DNA of 64,000 nucleotides from Orthonyx spaldingii. Lineage: Eukaryota; Chordata; Aves; Passeriformes; Orthonychidae. The number at the start of each line of letters is the position of its first letter. Positions within the stretch are counted from its first letter, which is position 1. Location: positions 910,649-974,648 of the forward strand of contig VZTJ01004697.1 in NCBI GenBank assembly GCA_013397795.1, given 5' to 3'. Below the pieces are notes generated by a model. The model was not told the origin of the DNA. It worked only from the letters and a program-made list of their open reading frames with translations, and did no database searches. Positions 1 through 12,959 of the stretch are shown one piece after another. Made by a program: the position numbers and the translations under genes.

Positions 1-1584
1 CAGCTCTGTCACAAGAGCCCAGGCAGCAAATCCAAGGCCTACACTATACTCAGTACAATTCTGTCTTGCCCTGGAACACCACTTGGAAAACATTTTTCTC
101 AACAAAATTTCTCAAGTACTTCTATTTAAGTGGTGTTTGGGGGTTTTTTGTAGTAACCAAGTGTCTAACCCACCTTTCTGTGTAATACCATTCTGTGCCA
201 GCTAAACACTCCCCTTGCAGCCCCACCTAACTCAGCTTTCCCTTCCTCTCCTCATGTGTGTTTTTCTAAGCATTGATTAGAACCCTCATTGAAGCGTTGA
301 AATAGTTCCTTGTGTGTGTGTGTGCTCTTGAGCACGTGTAGGTGTGGAGCAGAAAGGGGGCACAAGTTTATTCACTTAACAAGCAGCATTTGGGCTCAGT
401 TTTATCTTGAGCACTCAGGAGAGCTGGTAGCTGCAGGAGTTTATCACGTTGCTGGTATGTTTATAGTATAGCATGGAAGGTGCTTTATAAGTGCCAATTA
501 CTCTATTAATACTAGTAATTAGTTTTTTATACCCTACATTCATTTTATGCTCTTCATAAGAAAATGTAATCAATGCAGACTACCTTAACTTTCAAGTGTC
601 TAAATGTGGTTCATTCCAAGGGTTAACCATACTTGTAGTTTACTGTATTAGTCCCAGTTGTATTTGACATAAAAATGTTTTTATAGCACAACCAAATACC
701 AGCATATTTGCGGTTGCAGTCAGATGTTTTTAACTATATTGGATATAACCCACAATGGTTTCAGAAGATATTTCCATTGTTTTAGCCAGATTTAGAGAGG
801 CTGGATTAAGCTATGGCCCAGTGGTGTTTACATATGTGAGTATCAGTCTTAAAGGGCAAAGAATATGATGTTCCATAAACCTTTATACAGAAATAAATAC
901 CTCGCAGCAAAAATGTTTTTCTAAGATCAGTTACTATTTCAACTATAATGACCTGCCTGGAGAAGGTCAGGGGCCAAATTCTTCTCTCATTTACACTGGC
1001 GTAAATCCACAGTAATGTAAGTCCAGGATTTGGGCTTGGGAGTTTAAAACTTTGGAATTAATTTTCCCCTGACCCACAACATTTAATGCAATCTGTTCTG
1101 TTTGAGCTGTTAATTTAGCAAACTATTCCATGGATAAGATCTTGATAAACTACATAACATGAGAAATAAATTCAGTCAGAGCCTCAGGGCAGAATGTAGT
1201 CCTGGGCAGCCCTTGTTTTAATTTTCTCTTTCTAAAAACAAAGCCCTCCCAGTGTTGATCCACCAAAAGGCTTGTTCAGGTTGGAGATGTTACTGTTTAG
1301 ACAGAATATGTATATGTATTTATTTATGTCAGTAATTTACTGAAGTTCTGACCCAGCTTTACAAGTGTACCAGTCCCCAGAAATCCCCAACTCATAACTG
1401 CCAATGCAAACACCCCTCAGTCTTTATCAACCTTCTGGTTCAACCAGAGCTCAGTTCATGTATGTTCCTAGGTTTTGCAGTTCAGTTTCAGTTTTAAACT
1501 TTATGGACTTCCCCCAAATCATCTGTAACTTCCAACTACAATTAGTATTTCTATTCTTTACTGCTTGCAGTGAACAGCTTGTTA
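1..1584. other. Intronic sequence, no gene seen
   Basis: AT-rich intron. Apart from the old repeat near 1000 and a short TG run near 313-324, nothing can be assigned. The frame at 1404-1595 is a chance ORF. Confidence 0.6.
967..1040. repeat. Ancient palindromic amniote repeat fragment
   Basis: The stretch GGGCCAAATTCTTCTCTCATTTACACTGGCGTAAATCC is of the type seen in old palindromic interspersed repeats of turtles, crocodilians and birds (GGCCAAATTCTGCTCTC…TTACACCGGTGTAAATCC). One arm is recognisable and the centre and other arm are decayed. The family name is from memory of the pattern, not a search. Confidence 0.45.
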
Positions 1585-1841
1585 ATGAAAGGTAATTTAG
1601 TACCAATTTGAACATCAAAAACTGTTAATATTATGTAAATATAAAGGATAATTTTTTTTTTAAATTGCATACTTGACTTCTGTGAGTGCAGTGCAAATCC
1701 AGTGTGTGTACACAAGGAAATCCACATTGCTCTTGAAAAAAGTAGCAAATATTCTGTATCTTAAAATAGTCAGTTGTTTAACATAGCTGAACTCAAAACC
1801 GGATTAACAAATCCCGTGTTAGAAGCGTCCCTTGTAGCAAC
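1585..1841 (+). repeat. Left copy of a ~250-bp direct repeat flanking an ERV fragment
   Basis: It begins ATGAAAGGTAATTTAGTACCA and ends TTGTAGCAAC. Aligned by eye to 3348-3588 it is about 85% identical, with small indels and about 30 extra nt near 1772-1802. Shared blocks include GACTTCTGTGAGTGCAGTG and CCACATTGCTCTTGAAAA. The copy stops exactly where the retroviral LTR starts (TGTGTGGG at 1842). It is too long for a target-site duplication. Confidence 0.88.
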
Positions 1842-2380
1842 TGTGTGGGACTCTGGACATGCCCCCCCCCNTCACCCCCAGTGGGATGGGGGAGAGCATT
1901 GGTTAAAAAAAATTGAAATCCATGAGCTGAGATAGAGACAGTTGAAATGGAAGGGGAAATAATAATAACAACAGCAATAACAATAATAATAATATTAGAA
2001 TATACAGAACAAGCGATGCACAGTGCAGTTGCTCACCACCTGCCGACTGCTGTCCAGCCAGTTCCCAAGCAGTGATTGGCTCTTCCCAGCCAACTTCCCC
2101 CAGTTTATTTACTGGGTGTGACGTTCTCTGGTATGGAATATTCCTCTGGCCAGTTAGGTCAGCTCTCCTGGCTGTGTCTTCTCTCAGCTTCTTATGCCTC
2201 CCAGCCCACTCACTGGTAGAGTGGTGCAGGAAGCTGAAAAGTGCTTGACTTTGTGTAAACACTGCTTAGCAACAACTAAAACATTAGTGTGTCAACATTT
2301 TTCTCCTCCTAAATCCCAAACACAGCACTATAACAGCTACTAGGAAGAAAATTAACTCTATCCCAACTGAAACCAACACA
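1842..2380 (-). mobile_element. Avian endogenous retrovirus LTR (3' LTR), minus sense
   Basis: Read on the minus strand it starts TGTGTTGGTTTCAGTTGGGA, continues with an AGTTAATTTTCTTCCTAGTAGCT block, and ends …CACA. These are features of an LTR family widespread in bird genomes. Recognisable internal landmarks (minus sense) are the AAGTCAAGCACTTTTCAGCTTC block, GGAATATTCCATACCAGAGAACGTCA, a TATA-like AAATAAACTGGGGGAAG, and GTCTCTATCTCAGCTCATGG before a C/G-rich terminal segment. An expanded TAA/ATT run (+ strand ~1963-1995) and an ambiguous base at 1871 interrupt it. ERVL versus ERVK-like class is not settled. The 119-codon frame across it on the minus strand is not a gene. Confidence 0.85.
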
Positions 2381-3347
2381 GCACCCATCCCTTATTCTAT
2401 ACCATTTATGTCAAGCCCAGGCCCCACACTTTCCAATGCATCCTTTCCTGTCTTTGGATATATACACACAGGTATCATTCCCTTTCTCTATGGACCATCC
2501 CTTTAAAATGTCCATTGAGTTTATTTAGTCAATCATTTTGGGATCCATCTGTCATAGCAGTCCAAAGGGCAGGAGAAATGGTCTGTGGTGTTGGATCATT
2601 GTGTGCCGAAGCCAGTTCTGGTTCCATCACCATTGTGCTTGTGTGGGTCTATATTGCCAGAGTTTCTTCAAATTTCGTTCTTCATTAATCTGGACAACTG
2701 TTACTCCAATGCTGTTGATACTGCATATAGCAATCATAGTAGGGATTACATGTGGTATTATATAGAATTAACATCATACAATTCAAATCACTGGCTATTT
2801 TCACCCAGAATCAAATCCTCAGGAGGAACATATCAGACTTCCCCATCCTCACACATCACCCATGATGTGCATCCAGGTCCCTAAGCAAAAGCAATCCCAG
2901 GGATGGGTTTGCCATTGCATAACAGGAATAACCCAGCCTCTCCTCCCCAGCATATATTATATGCACTACAGGGTCTTTATCCCTTTTTTTTTGTATGCAA
3001 CAATTTGGATTGGGCATGGCCAGCCCAACGGCAGATCCCCTAGTGTTGACTGGCCAGATGATTTTTTCCTAAATGTGTATCCTGTATACCGATGTTTGAA
3101 TGTCCCAACACCCATTGCTGTCAGTGTAGTGTTGAACAGTCCATTACATCATTTCATTTTCCCAGCAGCCTGGTGCATGGTAGGGAATACAATGTACCCA
3201 CCGAGTGTCATGCCCCTTGGCCCAAATGAGCAGCAATTTTCATGGAAGAACCCCCTTTTGAGATTGTTTTTCCTTGCAACTCACATAAGCATGCCTCTAG
3301 TGTCAAGGTAGATTTTTCCATTCCCCCTTCCTTATGAATGATGAAAG
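2381..3347 (-). mobile_element. Decayed 3' internal part of an endogenous retrovirus, 5'-truncated
   Basis: In minus sense this precedes the LTR and ends in a purine-rich AAGGGATGGG (2384-2393), as expected of a polypurine tract next to a 3' LTR. All frames are broken by stops; the longest plus-strand frame (2862-3311) is antisense to the element and not a gene. No gag, pol or env domain can be named. The 5' LTR and most of the provirus are missing, and the sequence switches abruptly to the duplicated flank at 3348. Confidence 0.65.
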
Positions 3348-3588
3348 ATGAAAGGTAATTTAGTACCAACTGAAACATCAAAAACTGTTGTAATTGTTAT
3401 TATATAAATATGAAGGATCATTTTTTAACACCACATACCTGACTTCTGTGAGTGCAGTGCAAATAAATCCTTTGCATGTACACAAGGCAATCCACATTGC
3501 TCTTGAAAAAAAAGTAGCAAATCTTTTTTTAGCTTAAAATAGTAAATTGACTAACAGATCCTGTGTTAGAAGCATCTCTTGTAGCAAC
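3348..3588 (+). repeat. Right copy of the ~250-bp direct repeat, with apparently unoccupied ERV target
   Basis: Homologous to 1585-1841. It runs through TTGTAGCAAC and continues without an LTR into CAGTTACATGG. It therefore looks like the pre-insertion allele of the left copy's junction. Confidence 0.85.
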
Positions 3589-6500
3589 CAGTTACATGGT
3601 CCACCCCATCCAAACTATATGGGCCGGGCTACACATACACAGCAAATGAAGGGCCAAAATATTTCAAGAAGCCTAAAAACTCCTCTGCATATCTTTTAAC
3701 CATGTCTCTTTCACAGCTCAGGAACTTGAAACAGAATCCTTCTTCTAGTGACACACATCTGTAGCTCTTGCACAGCCCAGCCACCTCCTAACGTTTCAAC
3801 TCTCAGATGCCAGGAATTCACAATCTCTTCCATCATGAATGTGAAGGGAGCAAATGAATCATTTGAAGCACAAAATCATGTTAAGGTGTCATCCTGCCAA
3901 GCAGATTTTCACACTGTGCATTTTTATGAATTCTTGTTCTTGTCCTGGGAAGTGGGGGAGTTGATAAGTCAGAAGTGCCATTTCTGCTTGTCTTTGACAT
4001 TGAGTAACACAGATCTGGCCCAACTTCCCCACTTGACCATACAGTGTGTTAGTAGATAGCTGCTATATTAAAACCTGATGTGGTTTTGGATGTGCATTGG
4101 ATTCGTTTCTCTCAAATAACTCTTCCCGTCTAATTTGAGTGTTACACAAATACAGTAACAAGTGAGAGGACTTTTATTGTAGTTTTAATTCAACACAGAG
4201 CACAATATATATAACTACTGAAAACAGAACCAGAACTTGACAGACTCAGAGCTGGCGCTTCCCTAATCCTGCAGGCTCTGTGCAAAACCCTAATGGAAAA
4301 ATACCCAGGAAGGGATGGGATGAAATGAAATCAAACTCTCTACAGTTCTTTGGAGATATTTCTGTCTTTGGGGAGTCAAAAGTTTGTCCCTGAGACTTTG
4401 AAGGGAGTCAGGACTTTTTCTGAAGCTCCATGTTGAAAAACCTTCCTTCTTTTCACAGCTCCCCCACCTCCCATCCTGGAGGCAAAGCTTACTTCAGAGC
4501 CTTGCTGTTGTTTCATGTTCATGTAACTGTGCAAAAGGAAGGGGACTCTGAAAGTTTATGGTGGTGTTTGCTATGCTAAGCACCAGATGGATTCCTATCC
4601 AGATGTCCTAACAGCTGCTGAAAAGGCATGCAGTAGAAAATTATTACTTCCTAGTTACACATGCAGTTCCTACATGCAGAAAAGACATGGCAAGGCACTG
4701 GTAGAGCTAGGGGTAAAGGGAAGCACATGTTTTACTTCCCTTCTTTCCCACCTAATGTGGGAAACTTGGGGCTTATATTCTTTTTCTTCTTTAGGTTGCT
4801 ATGGATTACATAGTTCCTTACTTCTTGTTCTCCAATCCCATATTCTGAAGATCAGGTTTGATCTCAGACATGTCAGGGAATGCTGCTCGTGGAACCACTT
4901 CTGCGTTTCAGTTGGACTCATTTACATGCGCTGTTTTGCAAAACGTGTCGGTTACACTTCCACCCTTTGATTTCTGTTACTCCCATTTTGTAACTGGGAG
5001 ATCCAAACGTAAGTAAATTAACTTATAGAAAAAATTCCTTTAACTTCAGTTAGACCAGGGTTTTACTCTTACCCCTTTCTCAGAATAAATTATTATAAGA
5101 CTGTGCAGGTGCAAGCACCTACCACCAAAGGCCCACTGCTACCAAGCACTTGGCATGCATCCCAACATGCTGAGCAGTACCAGTAGTTCTCCTCTGTAGT
5201 GAGAAAGATTGCTCACAGAATACAGTATTTGAGGTAGAATTAAAAGCTCTGGGAAAAGCTGCTTCACTATGGTATGGGCTAAAGAAAGTTGATGCTGGAG
5301 ATGTCTTCTTTCTGGAAAGGAAAATATTTAAGGAATGTGGTATTAGCTGCTAACTAGATGCAGGGTGTACGTGAAATGGGCAGGAGAATAGGGCTTGGTT
5401 CCATTTTGCAGCATAAGTTTTTGAAGTAGATTCTTGTAATCAAATAGATTCAGATTTTTATTTTTTTTTTATGAGAGGAGGATGGGAGGCTGTGTACAGT
5501 CTTTTTTCTAGGATCCAGTCAGCATCAGGAGCCCATTAGGAGTTACTTAAAGGCATAGAAGGCAGTTACCCTGCCTGAAGAAGCCCACAGCACACAGAAA
5601 GCTGTTGTACTGGTAAGAGAAAAAGTCTGCTCTCCTAGCACAATGGCACAATGGCTTTTTGCTGTCAGGCTAATCACTTGTTTTTTGGATGTAGTCTGAA
5701 CAAAAAAAACAATTGCTTTTAATAACCAAATACTCAGCTACAATCATTAAGTAGGTTAAAAACTCCATTTATTTTGTATTTTTGCTTTTGTCCCCTCCAA
5801 ATAAGTAGCTTTTCCCCTCAAAATGAGTAAGAATTAGCAGCTGTACTTAAAATGTATTCTGTTCAATGTGTGCTGTAATTGCTTTTGTTCCCCATCTCAT
5901 CAAGTTGGTTTTTTTTTAAAAAAAAACAATCATTCCAGTGAAAGTTCAGCCTCTTTAACAGTTGATATATTTCTCTCTTGCTCCATTAGGAAGCTGATCC
6001 AGCTTCAGTTTCTGAATATCCTCGTAGTGTCAGTGCACACGTCTTCTGTCAAGTTCAATTAAGAATAGCTCAGATAGCAGTTGAGTATTTTTCCATTGCA
6101 AATCATAACTTCTTGACCTTTTCAAAACTTCTTCTGCAGATGTTCCTGTGACGGAGTGTCAGACTCCACTTGGGCATCATTCCCTCATTAATGTAAAAGA
6201 GTGTGACTGTGTCTTCTCTTACACAAGCAGCTTTGTTTTGTTTTCTCTGCTGTTATTTGAGTTTCATTTTGGAGTGTGCATACGCTCAGATTTCCCCTCT
6301 AGCAGCACAGCTGGCTATACCCAAGAGTGTGCAGTCTCGAGTTTACAGCAAGCACTGCTGGGGTGGGGGCAGTGCACTGATGAGGAAAAGGGAAAGGAGG
6401 CAGTAGCACAGCCTTAACAATGTGAAGATCATGGATTTATTTTGTTTAGATGTATATATCTCAATGGCTTGGTCAGACTAATAAGGGAATGGTAATGCTG

Positions 6501-9500
6501 TGTTGTAGTTAAGGTGTAATTATGCTGTTTCCAGTGGATAATTATAGCTTATTTATGAACTGCCAAACCTGACCAATTTGCTTACTGAGACCCCTTGGCA
6601 AAAGTAGCCACGTGTGTGCTATAGGCCAGGTATATTAACTCCTGCTGTACAGTGGAATTATTCTGGACCCTGTACTATTTTTTCTGATTATAGGTCTTGG
6701 ATAGGTATTGATGCAAAAAGACAAACCTTCACTGTAGCTGAGGTGAGCCCAGGACCAGCTCTGTGCAGGAGGACATTAACAGCTGGCAAATGACAATGTG
6801 CCTCCTGGATTCTTACATCTTAGAAATGAGCCTGCATCTTGTTTGGCACTGTCTGCTTCCTGGTGTGCACTGCTCCCGCATGCCTTCTGGTTCTGGGAAG
6901 GGATGCCCAAGCCCTGCTCAGATGGGAGGCTGCTCAGGATCCCCAGGTGCCAGCTCCTGGGGGCTCCTCTTCTCCCCAGCCTAATGAGTCTGATCCACAT
7001 AGCCAGGATGTAGAAGCAGACAAAGCCTTTTGCAGAAAGACTAATGAGAAAAAGGATAATTTTGGGGAGGAACCAAATTGCCACGTGGGGCCTGATCTTT
7101 GTGGAAACCTGTGAAAGTGCTTAACTTACATGCACAAAAATTACTCTGTGATGTGTAGTTCTCTCAAACTTTAAAAACAAGACCAAAACGAAAACCCCCA
7201 AAATCCTGTTTGCATGTTCTGGCAACAGCCCATTTACACAGCATTTGACTATTTAGCAACAGTTAAGACCTCTTTGAAAGCACTGTCTAACTTTGCATTG
7301 TCTGGGTTTTCTCTGAGTCCCCAGTCTCAGCTGTTCATGGAAGATACGGTAAATAATGCTGGACACTTGAAAAACACAGATTAATTGTATGAAAATGTCA
7401 CACAGGTCAAGGGGAATTGTGTTTCATCTTATTTACTGATACAGGGCAGCATCACCAGTGGAATTTGTACATCTTACACTCTAACATGCTCATTTATTTG
7501 GCACCCCTTAATGGAAAACATGGAGCAATTATATGCAGACAATGCTGTAATGGAAAATAATTGAAGACAGACATGGTTTGGGGTTTTGTTTTCTTTTTTT
7601 TTAAACAATGCATGCCAGATCCTGCATGCAACAGTCCTTTTTTTTCTCCCAACATAAATGCAGCCAATGCTTGAACCACACATGAAACCACAGTTCTGAG
7701 GCTCTAACTTCACAGCCAGCTAGAAATGACCAAAACAACATCTGCTACAGTCAGAATTTGAAAGTGCTTTTTTACTTTGTCGAGTTTCTTTCTCTGATGA
7801 AATCACCCTCAGTAGAGTTAATATTTTGTAACTGTTTTATCTGAGTAAACAGAAACCTCAATGATTTTCTGAACTTCAGCAAAGGATTTGTGTGAAAATC
7901 AGTCACACAAAAATGGAGGAAGATCACATGCATAAATCTGTATGCAGGTAGTAACTGAAGCACTTCTTGTTGTCTTCCACTGTGCTGTAACAGTTAAAGC
8001 TTCTTTTAAGTCAGTGTACACTTGACATTCCCTTGCTTTTTATGGTTTAAAACATCAGTGTTTACCTCTGCATAAGTGAAGCTGTCAACACAGCGCTTCT
8101 GATATTAATGTGACATATATGCCTATTCTTGTTGCTCTTGTTATTAATAGTAATCATAATATTTGAGTTATGGTAGTACCTCAAGGCCCAGCCCTCTTCT
8201 CACTAAGTTTTTACAAAACAGAGTAAAGAGAGGATCCCTTCCCAGACAGAAGATCTGTAGAAAATCAAGCATGGAGAGGGAGAACAGTGAGCTGGAGCAG
8301 GTCAGAAGAAGAGCTGAAGTGGTGGTGATGGTACCACATGTGGCAGAGGAAGCAGAAATAATCAAATTTAATTGATTTGGATGGTCAAATCCATTTCAAT
8401 GCTCTTGCACAGGATGGAGCAATGTGGCTGAACCTCTGGTATTTGTGTTGATATCAGCTCAGTACCTCAAGCTGAAGTACTTTTCGGCCATGGCCCAGAA
8501 GCAGTTAAGTAGGTCAGCAGCTTTTGGGAGTCATGTACATCCTCTTCTTAATTGGCAGTGGGAGCAGAGAGGAGGCTTGTAGCAATGAGAAGTTGGTAAA
8601 AGCGCATGAAAAACAGAATGACAAGTCTTAACCCTTTATGTATTGATTGAATGAGGAGCTTTGTTGTGCAGTGTCTTTACTCTGTTTATGCAGACAACTC
8701 TCTTTGACATTTTGCAAAAAACCCTGGGCTACCAGGCATGGTGGTAGCCTTGTTCACAGAACATGATTTCTTTCATGTACATCCACCTCTCCTTCTATAT
8801 CTTAGCCATCCGTGACGGCCCTCAATCATCTTTCAGGGTCCTGGGTGGTGACTTGCATGCTCAGGTTGTTATGAGAAGGTTAAAAACCTGTTCTTCTTCC
8901 AAGCACCAAAGATAAAGATTTGTATCGGATGCAGAGCAAAGATCTCTTTTAGCACAAAGAAAGGCCCTAGGAGAAGTAGCTAGTGGTGTAATTTTTCTGT
9001 ATTCCATAACTCAAAGTTGTATGAGCCCAAGAACCATTCTAGGAAGCAGTGTCAGTATTGTATACTGCTGCATGAGAAGTAAAACATCCATTAAATTACG
9101 GTTATGGGAGTGGAGTAGAAAGCAAATAGCAGAAAACTGATGCTGAGACATAATAGGTTTTCTTTTACTAAGTCATTCGTTGTCATGCTGCAAAAGTTGC
9201 CACATTGGAAAAAATTTGTATCTTTTTCTTTATTGATAAAATATGGGTATTTTCGTGGTGAGGTCAGAAATCATGGAAAAGGTACAATATGAAAGGGTTT
9301 GCTGTTTGATCAGTATGCCTTACTGCTGCTGAGCCTTTTTTTAAGGATGTAAAGAATAATTGCATGGCCGTGTTTTAATTATTTGACCGTTATTGATAGT
9401 GATATGAAACAAATCTCTCTGCTCTTCATTGTCATGAGGTTATGGGAATTGTGGGCAAGCAGGCATTAAGTAAGCTTCAAGTACTCTGCTTGCACTGCTA

Positions 9501-12500
9501 TGTATTGGTGGAAATGAAGGCAGGAAATCTAATCTCCTAAAATGACATATTAATAAGCTACAGTATAATTTCGAGCTGGTGAATTTATGGGTTGTTTTTT
9601 TCCCTTCCAAATCTGACTTGCACACAGCTACTGAAGGGGAAAATGCAGCTTTGTCGTGCCTAACTGGCATAGGTCCAACGTGATAATGATACAGTTTTAA
9701 ATCCTGCATGAGTCAAAGATGCGAATAAGAAAACAAGGGCTATGTTAGATGTTTTTAGAAATAGTTGTATGTGGAAATGGACCACAGTTTGCAGATGACT
9801 CAGGAGTGCTGCATCCATCTGTCCTCCTTGCCGGAGTGATAATGGAGGCGATTAGTGAATTGCCAACATGGCAAGTAACAGCCTCCCTGGTGGCTTTGGC
9901 TTTGATTGATTTTATGCAGCAGTGAGAGGCTCCATGTTCCATTCCCAGAGACTCCACATCCCGGATCAGAGGTTATGGGGATGGGAGGGCAGAAGCTGTA
10001 TGATGTCTTCATTACCCAGAGGAAAAAAGCCAATTATGCTGAACACCAGTGCTGCTCCCCCAACTGCCATTGGCATCAGCTCCTGAGACACAGGGTTGCC
10101 AAGTCTCTTGGCCAGTATCTGCTGTTCTGGCAACTGGAGCCATCAAGAAAAATGAAAAGGAAAAAGAAAAAAAAAAAGAAGAAGATGATTAAAGGAATTA
10201 CAGGAGTGACAAAGGAAGACAATTTTAAGTTCTGGTTTTCCAGCTAATATCAACTCCCTGTGAACAGCAAAGACTTCAACACTTTAACAGGATTATTTAT
10301 GGACTGGACTCTTACAAGACGGCTTGGGAATACATTGGTTTGCTGTTAAACAAATATACATGTGGCTATTTGTATGTGTGTGTAGCCAAATTACCTGGGA
10401 GTGCATGAGATTACCCAAACATAGAGAATAGGATATCTCTCTGCAGTTATCACGAGCTTATAGCTGTACACAGCTGTAATGCCCCTGTGGTGTCGAGGTG
10501 TACTTCTGTGCTCCTTAGGGGAAGGATAGCATCTCGCTTCAGCTTTCTCTCACAGTTCTTTCCACGGTACAAAGCAATGGCTCTAGCCTACAGATGTCAG
10601 AAGCTTTTTTCTCTCTGTCATTATTCAGCGCTTCTCAGGGTTTTTGAGGACTTATATGATGACTGAAACCCAAAGGAAGTAGGTGTTTTTGGAGCCTGTG
10701 ATATCCACATCCCTTCCTCCAAGAAAGAGTGCTCCTGAATCTGCCTGTTTTTCATTGAAATATCTTCCCATAACAACCACTGAAAAGAGACCGTGCTCTT
10801 AACTCCCTGAAAAGAAAGCATTAACATTTCTGAAGGTCTCTTTAGCAGCATAATAAGCTTAGTACATTTCAGGCCTGGGAGTTATTTACAGAATTTTTAT
10901 GGAAAGCCAAATACATCAATAAGCACATTGAAAATATCTGCTGGGACAGTGGATTACAGGAAAACTGAGAGTGCCACATTTCAGAATTATGAAAATATTT
11001 TGAACTGTGGAAACGAATGTGATGCCCTATTACGCAGTTTGAGCTAAGGCATCAATTTATATGAGCTCATTTAATACAGTATGGTGGAAATAACCAAGTA
11101 AATAATTTTCTTTTGTGTAAGTGAAGGTGTTCTTTTTTCTTTTCACAATCATGCTGCCAGAGCACATTTTATGTTGTTGTTCAAAATTTTAAAATATAAT
11201 TTAAAACAAGGGAAAAAAATTGAAGATGTTCAAGTGCTAAAGGTATCTTTCTAAATTGTCTATCATTTTAACTTAGAAGGAAAATGCTTCTTATTTTTCT
11301 GGTTCAGATTTTCTCTTTATTAGAAAGAAATTAAAATGAGATACCTCCTCCCCCACTTCTTTGCTTTTTCCTTCACCTTTTTTTTGATGTAAGGGAAAAT
11401 GGAGTGGAGAATAAGCAGCTTTCTCAGTTTTTAGCCACCCCTCCCCTTTAAAAAAATCAGCCTCAGCTGATTGCTCTTTCTTTCTGTTCATGCTGAAAAG
11501 TGAAAGTGTGTTCTTTCAGCACCCAGCCCTGACTGGGAAAAGGGCTGGCTTCTCTGGAAGAGTTTTCTTCTTGACTCGCCTGCAGCGTGATCCAGCTGCT
11601 GTCTCCAGGGAGTCTGTGCAGGGGAACTTGAGGGACAGACCGTGTCCCCCAGGAGACGCTGAGCTCACCCTGACACACCTCAGCCCAGGACTGAAGGGCA
11701 GCCAAGAGCGGGGTTAGAGCCAGGCAGCTCCTCAGGGATCTCTCAAACCACTGCAGGATGTTTCCCATCTCCTCTGCAAGTGGGGCGATATTGTGTATTT
11801 AAAGATCTGAAGTGCCCGGCGTCATAACGAGAGCAGAAGCATCCAGACAAACTGGAGTTGGTTTTGTGGCTGGTGCTGTTTTCAAATTAGAAAAACAGTC
11901 AAGGGCTTTCGGATGAGATGTGCATGTCAAAAGGCAATAAAGAAAACAACTGGTCTTAAAAGCTAATCGCCATGCACCGATGAGATTGGGACGAAAAAAA
12001 TGTTAGCTAATATTTTAAATGTGAGTGAAGGGTCAACAGATGAACCGTATTGTAAACATACATGTCAGCAGCAGGGCAGGGTTGAAGATAAAATTGGAAC
12101 CATGTGCTTCTCCATTTCTCATAAGGCACAGAGGTCATGACCCCAAGGGCTTAAAAGTCCCTCAACAGGGAAAAATATAATAATGTCATATGTCACGCAG
12201 GGAGATGCTGTGCTTATTAATTTTGTAAGGTACATACAATTGCTAAGAATAATGTTTTGTACTGTGAAAGAGAGAGTCTCTTTTAAGAACATCTGGTTTT
12301 TATCAAATAAAACTACTCTTGAATCAGGTCTTAACACAATACATGGAAATACAGTTAGAACTTACAATGAACTGTAACTAATCCCACAAACTGACGAATC
12401 AGCACAAATCACTAAATATGATATTTAGAGCAAATGAATACAGTCATCTGATAAACTTTGGAGCTGCCTCATTGCTGCCATTTATTCAGTCATTAAAGAG

Positions 12501-12942
12501 ATATACCTGAGTTAGCATCCACCCCATTTCTACCTTAATACCTCAGGAAGCTGCAGGCTTTTTCTTTAATTTTTCTTTCCCCATTAATAAACTCTACACA
12601 TTTCCTTCCATGGTGCAGTTAGGTGGTCATTGTGCTGGGTTTTAAGTTAGAAGGGGAAGCACAGAGAAAGGACTGACCATTGCACCCAACCCAATTTCCC
12701 TCAAAAAAAGATTAGGATGGCGAGGTGGTGCTCTAAAGGCAGAAGGCACCATTGAGTTTGTGGCAGCTCCATGGATGGTTTAGTGATGGCGATGACGGTG
12801 TGCTGTCACAGAGAGGGAAACCCTCATAGTGCCTACCCAGAGCTTCAGCAAGTCTTATCCCTAGAAACACAAATGTGTGCTGCAGAAATTGCTCAGGAAT
12901 TATACTTTCCTGGAATATAGTTATTCATGGGTCTTGCCTCTT

Positions 12943-12959
12943 AAAAAAAAAAAAAAAAA
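12943..12959 (+). repeat. A17 homopolymer followed by GA-rich sequence
   Basis: A run of 17 A followed by GAGAGAGAAAAGG. Simple sequence; no retrotransposed body is recognisable to the left. Confidence 0.8.

Noticed and set aside
1903..2262. 119-codon minus-strand frame with a leucine run
   Set aside because: It lies wholly within the LTR. The leucine run is the translated trinucleotide microsatellite, not a membrane segment.
2862..3311. 149-codon plus-strand frame inside the ERV block
   Set aside because: It is antisense to the retroviral element, whose sense is fixed by the LTR, and resembles no retroviral protein. Treated as a shadow frame.
12061..12105. AGGGTTGAAGATAAA, which spells RVEDK, as a candidate penultimate KCNQ1 exon
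   Set aside because: The preceding codons do not encode the conserved GARLN residues, and no GT donor follows the AAA codon, so it is a five-codon coincidence.
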